From positions 1,129,199 to 1,193,198 of the forward strand of contig CM066925.1 in the NCBI GenBank assembly GCA_033964015.1: a stretch of DNA of 64,000 bases. The letters run 5' to 3'. Numbering within the stretch: the stretch's first letter is position 1; each line of letters starts with the position of its first letter. Positions 50,401 to 62,400 of the stretch are shown here, piece by piece. The notes under the pieces are model-generated. The model was not told the origin of the DNA. It ran no database searches and was given only the letters and a program-made list of their open reading frames with translations. Both the position numbers and the translations under genes were made by a program. Origin of the DNA: Scolanthus callimorphus. Its lineage: Eukaryota > Cnidaria > Anthozoa > Actiniaria > Edwardsiidae.

Positions 50401-53400
50401 ATTCACCCTGGGCTAAGTTCTAATTCAAAGCTGCCATCGCCGCCATTTTGAAATCTCCCACAGAAACTAAAAAAGAACTCAGTTCGCACAACCGAAAGCA
50501 CCATAGTTATTCAGACCTAAATGGTTCTGTCACAGATTATTTGCAGGAATGTGCAGGGATAATTCTGATTCGAAAGCTTTAAGTTGAGAAAAAATCCATT
50601 CAGCTTGAACAAACTGCTTTCTGAGCGCGGGCTAAGGCGAAATGAGTGACATGTTAACACAAAGCAAAGCCATGAATAATATTCTCTAAGTATAAATCCT
50701 TACGCTGTATCGCAAAACGAAGGACACAACCCTAAGAGAAGAAGGGAATCTCTCCAGTAGGCGTGTTTTTGTTGGAAAATATTCACCTTTGCCTAAGTTC
50801 TTATTCAAGCGATTGTTTCAGCGAGGGACAAAGCCGCCATCGCGGCCATGTTGAAATCTCCCACATAAACTAAGAAAGAACTCATTTCCCTCAGCCGAAA
50901 GGACCATAGACATTCAAAACTAAATGGTTCTATTACCGATTACTTACTGATACCTATGTGCAGGGATAATTTTAATTCGAAAGATTTGAGCTGAGAAAAA
51001 ATTTCATTCAAGTTTGAACAAACTTACACCACTGGCACTGCCTACAGAGCGCACGCTAAGCAATGAATGAAATTCTCTAAAAAAATCTTCATATATAGAT
51101 TTAGGCACTGCCTAAAAGCGGAGCTCTCAGTGATTATAATAAATATAAAGGTTTAGAAAAATATATTTTGTAACCTGATATCATAACTTCAATGACTGCA
51201 TCTGATTTTGTGAAAGTTCGATAACATAAAAAAGACCTGTAGAAGTTTACAGTATTTAGAAATGCTTTTAGATCATGGTAATAAAACTCCATGCAAACTT
51301 TCTGCTGTGAAAATTTCCAAAGAACTATAGCATTAGGAAGCAAAGTTTTTCATCTATTTCAGTTTTGTTGTCGTGTTTTGTTATTATATACTGCCATAAA
51401 TAGAGGATATTACATGGCCGCGCAGACATACAAATTTTATCTTCGAGTGTTGGAAATTTATCTCACGAGTGAGCACACTGAGAACAAGTGAGATAAATTT
51501 TAACATGAGAACAGCAAATTCGTATCTCCAAGCAGCCATGTAATGTTTTGTTTATTATATAAACATCAGTGAAATACTAAAATCGACATTTATTTACGAA
51601 AATCGTTAAATTAGAAATCCCCAGGGGGGTCCTCGGATATAAAAATGATGGAGGGTATTTTTTTGGGTATGAAATTTGTAGTAAAAGTATTTTTGGTTTG
51701 TTTTTTTTGGGGTTGAAAATTCTACCAGGTATTTTTTTAGGGGTTGAAAAATCTGCGGATCTGAAGGGCTGAAGCTAATTCCAGGAAGCATAATGGGACG
51801 GGCATGGCCACCACAGGTGATGACAGACAAAGAAAAAAGACAATGCTGGTATTATAGCGGAGCTCCTTAGCGGCCGAAGGCCGCAGAGCGGAGCACCATA
51901 GGTATCGCAGGAAGAACTCAATAGCTCAAAGTAGAACTCAGGTATACGATCGACTTCATTTTTCATGGTTCAGCGGTATTCCCACTATAGTATCGCTGGC
52001 GCGTCCGCGCGTGTCTGTCTGCGTGCCCCACCACAGGCAAAGCAAGACTCTTTCCGTTTATTACTCATACCTCAGGAAGGAATGAACCTCAGACAACCAA
52101 ACTTGGGTGAAGTTGTCTAGGTGGCAAGGGGGGTGAAACTGCCTGGTCACGTGGTATGACGTCATCGATGAAGTCATCACAGGAGAAAAGAATATATCTC
52201 GGGAAGGGATGAACCTCAGATAACCAAACTTGGGGGAAGTTGTTTAGGTTGCAGGGGGGTTGCAACTGCCTGGTCACGTGGTATGACGTCATCGATGACG
52301 TCATCATAGGAGAAAAATAATATATCTCGGGAAGGGATGAACCTCAGATAACCAAACTTGGGTGAAGTTGTCTAGGTGTCAAGCGGGGTGAAACTGCTTG
52401 GTCACGTGGTATGACGTCATCGATGACGTCATCATAGGAGAAAAAGAATATATCTCGGGAAGGGATGAACCGCAGACAACCAAACGTAGGTGAAGTTTTC
52501 TTAGTGGCAAGGGATGCAAGCTATAGTCACGTGGTATGACGGTGACTGGCTACTTAATGTACAATGCATGGCAACTTTTTTCTCTCATTAACACAGAAAA
52601 AAAAGTAACCGGGAGCTCCGCTTTTAGCCAGCGGCTAAATCTATATATTATAGCCTTTTAAGGCTAAAAAAAAGTTGGGTATTTTTGGGGTATCAAATTT
52701 TGGGAGCAGGTATTTTGGGGGGGTATCAAATTTATTGGTTAGGTATTTTTTTGGGTGTGAAATTTGATGCTCCATTGACCGCCCCCCCCCCCCCCCAATC
52801 ATTATTATTTCCGAGTACCCCTGGGTAGAAATATATGTGTCTTATCTTCATTGTGAAGATACCTTGGTATTTCACTGATGTTTATATAATAAATAGAGGA
52901 CATTACATGACCACGCGCATGAGCGCAGCAAACGAGTGACATAAATTTTTAACACGAGAAGATAAAATGTGTATCTCCAATCGGTCATGTAATGTTCTGT
53001 TTATTATATAAACATCAATGAAATACCAAATTCTATTTTTATTTGAGCTAAGCTTAAAAATTGAGCAAAGGCAAGTGTGTTATTTTCACATGTGAAAATG
53101 TCATTGTTACTTTCACGTGTGAAGATATCAAGTTTTCGCGCGGGAGATCACCCGGTTTTCATTGGTGTTTATTTAACAATTAGTCGCCGAAGGCGATGTA
53201 AATATCGGCGAATATTAGCTGATATTTACGGAGCCTGAAGTGACTAATTGTTTTAGTATAATTACTCGACTTTTAAGATTTTTGACAAAAAAAATCGGGT
53301 TTAGTGGTATTTTTTAGTTTCTCATAATAAAGAGCGCGCTCGATCCCCAATGCTTTCAATGTTATATTCACCTATACGTGAATATTTAACAAATATAACA

Positions 53401-56400
53401 CAGTTTCCGTGACTGCACAGGCTTATGCAAACCGAGATGTGGTTGGGAGAATTCGAGAGCAAATCAGTGGAAACATGAGCCGCAGGCGAGTTTTGCACCT
53501 GCTCGAGAATTCTCCAAACCACATCGAGGTTTGCATAAGCATGTGCAGTCACGGAAACTGTGTTTTATTTGTTTTATAAAATAATTATCTACAAAAATAA
53601 AATGCGCGTGGAATATAGATAATAAGTTTTTGAAGTGGATGAGACTCTAAATTCTCCATACAGATGAAAAGGCCGCATCAGCCAATCAGAGCGCTCCTTC
53701 TATCGCATGATTTGTCAATCTCTGATCTCTGATCGGACTGCAAGTTTTTTGAGATAACGACAAGCGAAGTGGTTTTAAAATGACATTCGTGGCTTAGTAA
53801 ATGGAGCCTATCTTCCATTCAAAATACAAAATAATTATGACAGAAGGCGAACAGAAGACTTTAGTACGGAAGCCGTTGCTTTACATATGTGTGTTGGCCG
53901 AGTTTCTTCGTCTATGAAGCCGAAACAAAATCTCTCCCGAGCAAGAACTTGCATATTTGGCAGCGTAACTATGGCATGTGTAATGTTGATGCTTTAGCAG
54001 CGAATTTGAATGCATTATTTACGGCAAACATGGCAAAGAAGAAAGGAATCCACCTGTTTCCACCTTCTGGGCTTGTCAAACATTTAATACTCGAGGATCC
54101 AGAGGCAGAGTTAGTTAAGATTTACAAAACGAGACTGCCGAACTAGACTTGTGACTGTCGAACTGTGTGCCGAACTCAGGTAAAGAAGCAAAAACAATGT
54201 TATTTTACGAGTCTTATGCTTTATGTGAATTCAATGTGCTTTGTTAAGTGTCTACCCAAGTAATATTAACTTCTCAATAAATGTTTTTGCCTAAAACATG
54301 TTACTTTTGAAATCACCGGCTCGCCAATCACTCAAGTGTTACGTCACAACCATGTTTGCACAGGGAAATGCAAACATGGCTCTAAGCCAATCAGAGCGCG
54401 CGTACTATCTAAATTATTTTATAAAGCAAAATATTCCAAACGTCTCGACCAATCAGCGTGCGGCATCACTTCAGTAATTATACTAAATAATAATATAAAT
54501 ATTCTTACTAGCCACCTAGGTTTAGATTGTACTAAGAAACTAAGCAGGGGCATATAGCCAAAAAATACTGTTAACATATGGGAAAAAGTCTAAATATATA
54601 GAAAAATAGCAACAAAAAAGCCTGCCTCCCCCTTTTGACAATGCATTCTGGCTATGGGATGCCCTGCCTGCATAGCTGGTAGCCCACGAGTGGTGTTTTG
54701 GGAATGTTTTCCCCTGATAGAAACCACATACAAAGACTGCCCTCTGAGAAACCTTTGGTGTGACGTGTGAATCTAAAGTGAATTTTTTTTAAATTTCTTT
54801 TAGTCCAGAAAACAAAATTAAAACTTTGATGGCAGATATTTTATGCAAGTAGGTGTGGCCTTTGCTAAAATGTTGACAATGTAAATATCTAAAACCAGAA
54901 ATTTCAACACTACCAGTACCTTAATTGTAGAATTCAGTTCTGCAAGCTATGTTGCTTCCTCTCCAAGCTTACTGGCAAATAAGTCTTTGTAAGAAGAGCT
55001 TTTAAATGATTCATGCCCAGTTTCTCCTCCCACTTCTGTCGTAAATGGCTTCAAAATCAAAAGCGCTTGGTTTCTACACAGTACTCTTCATAGACGAGGA
55101 AATATAATTTATATCAATTGATGAATTTGTGTTACGCCGATTTAACTTCTCATTCGTTCGTGATTCCCCGATCTTCTACTGTTCAGAAAAGGCCAAACGT
55201 TCTTCCTTGAACTTCAATCAAAAAGACGAACTTCAAATCCAAACCTCGAGGTTATGGATTTCGTGTTATCAGCAATCCATAAAATCAACGGCACTGCTTC
55301 TTCTAGGAACCAAAGTCCTGAAAAGTTAATGCCCAAAAAAGTCGGCACGACAGCCACGGTTCCCTCACCTCATGTCCTTAACAATTAAGTATCCATACCG
55401 ATATCTGGAAATATTGATCTAAGCTTTTGAATTCATTTCCTGACACGGCCCAGACAAGTCGCCATGTAAATGAGCGATAAAATGTGCTTTCAAACTTGTC
55501 ATTCGCCCTTTCTTTTCACGTCATTTTCCTTCCGAGTTAATTCCACTTGACTGCTTCCATTTGATTGTAAAATGTATACGAAAAACCTCAGAATTCTAAC
55601 CTCAGCACAGGTAAATGGTAAAATATACTAGTAAAGAGAAATAAATGTTGTTTCTGATCTGCCGAAGAGAAATGTATTTTTGAAAATAAAATTGCCAGAC
55701 CCAGTCCTCCGATGAGCAGGCGCGCGCGCCGGATGTCGACATTTCCCGCCAAAAGCAGTTTGGCGGCATTGGTAATGACGTCATGTCACGTCAGCCAGGC
55801 ATTGTGTGCCTCTTGCTCTTTAGGGAAAAGGTCAGAACAACGGTACTTTATAAGTATCCAGTTTAGGGGGTGGGTACCCGAGACCACCTCTCTCAATTTT
55901 CCTAAAAATCGGATTTTCAACTGCCGATATCTCGATAAATAAGTGATGAATCATAATAAAAACCCTACCATTGTGCTCTACATGAAGCTGCAATAAAATC
56001 GGGTATTCCTTATTTGTGTTTCGAGAAAAAACCCACTGGATACGTATTGGCGGGTAGGTATAGTACCCGGTACCCACCACCTAATTCACCATCCCTGGAT
56101 ACTTATCGAGCACCGTTGTTTTGACCTCTGCCCTTATATAATTCTCTCCAAGAATGGTTTTCTCACGTTTTATCCTTTTCGAGATGTTAAATTTTAAAGG
56201 AATAACACAGGGATCCCATGCGTACACGGACGGACACCGGACGGCGTACGCTAAAGGTTTTTATACAGAAAAAAGAAAATAAATTATATCTCGCGAAAGG
56301 AACCGCCTACGGCAACCAAACTTTGACACAATTATCTACGGGGTAATTGCTTTTCAACGAACTAATTAGTTGGGCAAGGCGCCGTCAGTTAAATGAAAAA

Positions 56401-59400
56401 ATGAATTTAATTACCCGTGACGTTTCAAAATCAACTCGATGGTATACCGTTTTTCCTTAGGTATGGTGCTCCGCTTGTGCGGGCCTTCGGCCCGCGCTGG
56501 AGCTCCGCTATGATAAACTAAAAAACTCTTAGAACAATTTTACTTTACCTGTTTCTTCTCTTCCCTTACTGAGATATAATAAGCATACAAACAATTCCGA
56601 AGTCAAATGGTTTTTCTGTGTAATAGGCTTGCGTTTTCAATTTTAGCGGGTTCTTCAGACTTTTGGAGAGCCGTAATGACTCACACGACACACGTGCGTC
56701 ATTTTCTCCACCAAAATCAGGGAGATCAGTGCAAAACATACAAAAATGGCTCTGGGGCTCACTTAATTTATTTCGGCATGGGGCAGGGGTCTTTCTTGAA
56801 GGGAGGTCATTAGTAATGTAAATCAGCAGTTTATGGAAGGGGAACTCAGGTTGAGTCTTCTACTACAGTCACGAAGTGACGGGCTATTTTCTTGTTTGCT
56901 TTATTCACCGGTTGTTTACGCAGTTCTATTGGTAAGGAGTTCCACAGCTTACAAGTAGTGACTATGAAAGACTTGCCGCCCTTTGTTTTTCTGGAAAAAC
57001 GAGGACACAAAAGGGGCTACATGTAGATGTTGAGGCAAGCCTGTGGCCGCGTAGCACTAAGTTCAACAGAGAGGAGATAAGGAATTAACCTTGTGTGAAA
57101 GCTAACGTGCTAATGAAATGGTCCCATGTGTGCTTATGAGCGTTAGCCCTAATAAGCGGAGAAAGAGAAAAAATCTCTGACCCCGAGAGGGATACAGTAA
57201 AAGGGGCTACAGTATCTCGTGTTTCTATTGTGTCTTTAATATTAGTTTCTCTTTTAAATGCCTAATGCTTTCAATGTTATATTCACCTATCATCTGTTAA
57301 ATCGTTTAGAAAAGCTGCCAGAAAACGTATTTTAGAACATCAGAGGTACTTATCACATTTTAGTATAAATTTTGAAACTTGTTTTTTAACTTGTAAAAAG
57401 CAATCTAAATATTGATATATATATTTTTGTTAAATTGTATTTTAATTTTATTATGAGGGCCACAAGTTTATTAGTGTATTGTCACTATTACGTGTTACCC
57501 CCTTTAAATAAAGGCTTCCTATTACTTATTAGGGATTGCGCGCACATTTTATTACGAAAAAATGAAAAATACCCCTAAACGCGAATTTGTTGTAGAAAAT
57601 CTTAAATAACTTAAGTAATTATAATATATAGATTTAGGCACTGCCTAAACGTGGAGCTCCCATTTAGTTTTGTACCTTTTTTAAACCGACACCGCGGCAA
57701 AACGCAGTTTTAGTCAGATCTAGCGCATGTGCATACAAAGGTTTCTGGACTCTCCTTTCGGCGACCACAGGAAACAACGAAGTCGCGAAGGAGAGTTCAG
57801 GGACTGGACTAGGCTCATCAGAATACTCCTCCTGAGAGCTCGCTTCATCCTCCGAAGAGCGAGATGCCATGTTATGACTTTGACGGTCTTCATCAACTGA
57901 GCAGAGTTGGTGACTTGCTCCTTATATACTTTTTGGAGAAGGCCGGGTTACCAAGTTACAGAGGGAGATACAATCCTTTATTTTGGTCAATCTGTAGTTA
58001 CCCCGGTAACGCATCAGCCCTGCGGTGTTACGGCATCCAGCCGCTGTGGGAGTCAACAACGTAATGCGATCGCAGGTGTGGCCGCTGCTTACGTAGGAAC
58101 GTCGGCGTCGTTAGAACCCTTTCAGAACCCTTTTAGAACCCCTTAAGAACCCTTTTAGAACCCCTTAAGAACCCTTTTAGAACCCCCTTAAGAACCCTTT
58201 TAGAGCCCCTTCAGAACCCTTTCACAACCCCTTGAGAATTTAAATTCGGTATACGACTCAGTGGTTAGAGATGGGGTCGCATTAGGCCGTTTTGAAGAGA
58301 GCTTTGACTTTGCCTTTTTAAAATTTTGTCTTTCGGTTTTCTTTATAGTACTAGCGAGAAAAGGTTGAGAAGGTTGAACCGTTGGTTTCCATGAGGACAA
58401 TATAGCCACTTATAGAAAATGATTTCTCTCATCTCCCGTCAAAGCATGTTTTTGAAGAAGGTGTGTACTTAAATTTTTGAGATCGGGATGTCCACATGGC
58501 GGACACGTACGAGGGTACCTTCTCGGCATGATATCTTCGTCAACAGGCCATGTTCGAATTACGCTCCAATGCCTACAAACAATAACCTCAAGTCGAGGCT
58601 TTCTTCTGAAATTACTGTAAATGTATTAGAACTTGGAGAAAGCCTCGATTTGAAGCTTTTATCTTGTGAGCATTGGAGCGTAATTCGAACCTGGCCTACT
58701 GATAACCGAAAGAAAGAGCAGAGCCTTTTATACCCTGTGCTCAGGGTCTAAAGGGTTTCTGAAAGGGTTCTGAAAGGGTTCCGACACAAGTTTTCGTGGC
58801 TGGTGGTGGGACCAACCCAATGTGGCAAACATTTTTTGTCCGGCAACTTCTTCAACAAGATCACATCATTTATGAGCCAAAAAAAAACAAGGAAGTTCTT
58901 TTGGTACCTCGCCCTCTTCCGCAATCCTAGTGACCGAAAGCAGATAAGTATTATAGCAGAGAGGATGTTTGATAAGAATCGAGACAGATTCATGAATGCC
59001 TACTTCCAAGAAACCGAGAAACCTTATGGCTTCTTACTCGTCGATAACAAGCCAGATACTCCAGCAGACAAGCAAGTGCTGTCGGATGTCTTTGGTTCTT
59101 GTAGAGTCTTTACCGTCCACAACGGAAAACCAAAGACAAGCGAAGTGACTCAATTTACTCCTCAAGAGTCGCTAACAAAATATGCAAAGAGGAGAGAGAG
59201 TCGTCCAACGATTCCACTACCCGTGTGTGGTCAGACGCCCCTCCGTCTCTATTGAAACCCATCGGTAGCGGTGACAAGCAGCCAATTTCATTCCTGAAGG
59301 TTATTACCTAGCTGAAATGTACAAGACTTCGAGCTGTCCTACTCGACCAGGAACGTCCGTTATTAGCGATGGACGTGGCCAAAGCTTTTTGGCCTGTGAA

Positions 59401-62400
59401 ACTGAAACACATCACGACTGGGGTTACCAAATGTATTGCTGTTTATCCTGAAGATCCCACCGTCAAGGCCTTTTTGGAAGAATCGTTTAAGTTGCTTTGG
59501 CCAGGCCAACCCATAGTATCGCTACACTGAGTTTTTCCTGAGGGACATTAATAGAAACGATCCTTTTCATGGAGCTACTGTAATTCGTAATAATAGTAAT
59601 AATAAATGTTATATTATAGTTAAATAAGGGACTACTCTAAGTTATTTTATGTACAACTAGTGGTAGTATTTTATGTAATAGAATTTTAAAAGAACTTGTA
59701 TTTTTTTCTGTCACTCTATAGCTAAATAAGGGACAATAATTGATAATAAAGAGAACAGACTCTTGACGTCATCCTCCGTATTTTTTTCTGTACATTTCAG
59801 GATGTTATCCCCGCATTTTTCACTTAAATCCAAAGGAGCTCAAAGGAGCTCTGGTTTTATAGATTCTGAGAACAATAGAAACCGCGTGGCAGAGACAAAA
59901 GAAACCGCAGCCACGTGTTGAACACAAAGGAACACCTGTGTCAACAATCAACCGCAAGCTCATTAATTCCGCGTGGTGACGCTCATTAATTCCTCCGCAG
60001 TAAAGAACAAAAGAACACCTGTGTCAACAATCTTAATGTATTCCTCCGCAGAAAAGAACAAAAGAACACCTGTGTCAACAATCAACCGCAAGCTCATTAA
60101 TTCCACGTGGTGACGCTCATTAATTCCACCGCAGTAAAGAACGAAAGAACACCTGTGTCAACAATAAACCACAAAGCTCATTAATTCCGCGTGGGGACGC
60201 TCATTAATTCAACCGCGACGCTCATTATGTATTCCTGCCGAAAAAAAGGGCTTATTCCATACCTGCTATACTACTACCGATTCGCGCTAAATTTGTTCTA
60301 AAAATAAATATGTCAGGGAAAAACGCTGCCTCACGGATCCAGTACCAAATATGAAAGCTCCTTTTGATGGGCTCCTGCTTTAAACCATAATGTTCGCCTG
60401 GTGTGCAAGCCTTTAAGTGCGAGGTGCAAAAATTCAGAGAAAGATGATCTTATTATATAGACACGAGTGTTTTACTGAGATATACGCCACTCGAGCAGGT
60501 GGGAAATTTGTATAGAGCATGCGCTCGTAAAAGTGAGGCTTGTGAGCTTATGCTAGCGTGGAAAACTTCGCATTCCTGGTAAATTTTCGTACAAAATCAT
60601 AATTATCCGCCATACGTACCCTGATCGGCCGGAGGGCAGAACACATAGAAACATATACCTTTAACGCGTAAAAATATCCAGGGCGATCGTGGTTCTTAAG
60701 TTTGCTCCTCAAATCTTGAACTTGTATTCGTACCTAGTTCCCGGCAAATGTTGCGTGTAAAAATATAAAATATGAACATTTTCGAGAAACTAACTTTTCC
60801 ACCAGAACCAAACTTTCTCAGGTTCATTCTTGCATTTAAACCGACCTATTTTGCAAGTTTCATCGGCTGAAACAATTGCCTTGGCATATTTTGAGGGCCG
60901 TTTATACCTTCACTCGTCATGAAATCAAGCTTTGTATCCTCTATATGTTCTGGCTGCTCTGCAATTTTTGTGTCTGGAGCTTATGTTTTCCAAATTTCCA
61001 AGACAGCAAACCTTTATCGATGACCTCACATCACCTGACCACTTCGTTGCGCTTCTCTAGCCACTACACATTTTTGCCAAAGTTTGATCTCTTCTGTTCT
61101 CTTCGAGTCTTCCTTTCACGAGATATGCATTTTTCAAGCTTTGATGACGTCATCGATGACGTCACATCACGTAACCACTTCGTTGCGCTTCAGTAGTCAC
61201 CGAGACATTTTTGCCCAAGTTTTGTTCCCTTCGAGTCTTCCCTTTTCGATATTAATCTTTCAAGCATTAATCTTTTCATCACGTGTTAATGTTCCAATGC
61301 CTCCCTTGTAGTATAGACAAAATGCCCCAAGTATTCCGTTGAGGAGAAATATTGTTTCCTTTGTACACCACAGGGTTCCCATGTGTACACGGACGGACGT
61401 CCGGCGGACACACAGGTTTTATTCAGGAAAAAGAAAGAAAAAAATCATATCTCCTGTAGGGAAATTTCTACGAAAGCCAAACTTGGACAAACTTTAAAAA
61501 GCCATAAGAGGAACTCTATACCAAAGTCATGAGCCTCAATGACGTCATCAAAATTAGCAAGAATGCCCGTGACGTTCAAAAATGAACTCCATGGGCTACT
61601 GTATACGTTATTTTCTTATGTATGGTGCTCCGCTCGCGCGGCGTGAAAGCTCCGCTACTAAAACAATTGCCTCAGGCTTCTCGACTTCGTCTCGTTGACT
61701 ATTCACCGGTATTTACGGCAATTCTAGCCTGCGTAGCGGCTCTAAAAGGGAAGGGGAGAGAGTCGGAGCGAGCGAAAATCGGAAATATCGCGGGTCGCAA
61801 GGGGTTCGTACGGCACTTCCAATGCCCCGCACTAACTATATGAAGAAAGCAATTGGGTACCATGGGGCTTTTAAGATTAGAATCCTTTTTTTTTTCAAAA
61901 TCAGACTCCCACACGGCAAACTTCTAAAACAGGTTTTATTTTACAAAGCGTTGTTTATTTTTAAATCAATATTTCCTAGTCTTTAGATAGCTGAATGTTT
62001 TTTACCATGTCCAAATAAAGCTGTGTGTCTGTCTGCAGTAGGTCTCCGCAGAAGTATCAGGGACCGGTCAGCATTTATCGTCTGTGGGGGCTGGGGGTAG
62101 GGGGTTCTATGATTACCGTGATCCCTTCCCCCTTTTTGATAATATAGTGGAACACATTTTACAGAAAGAACTGAGAGAGGAGATCGCATTTCTCTTTCGT
62201 TTTGCGCGACGCGCACCCTGATTTTGATAAAGGCAATAATCAAGCCTCAGGGGAAAGGTAGACGAACATCCCATTTTCTGTGTATAGTAAACAAAGCCTG
62301 TAGGTGTTATTCTTCTTGCGCGCAAAGCGCGCCGCAAGTGACGAATTTCTATCCTTGTAATGTCGAACTCACATTTACTTAATAATAAGGGGTCTTCGAA

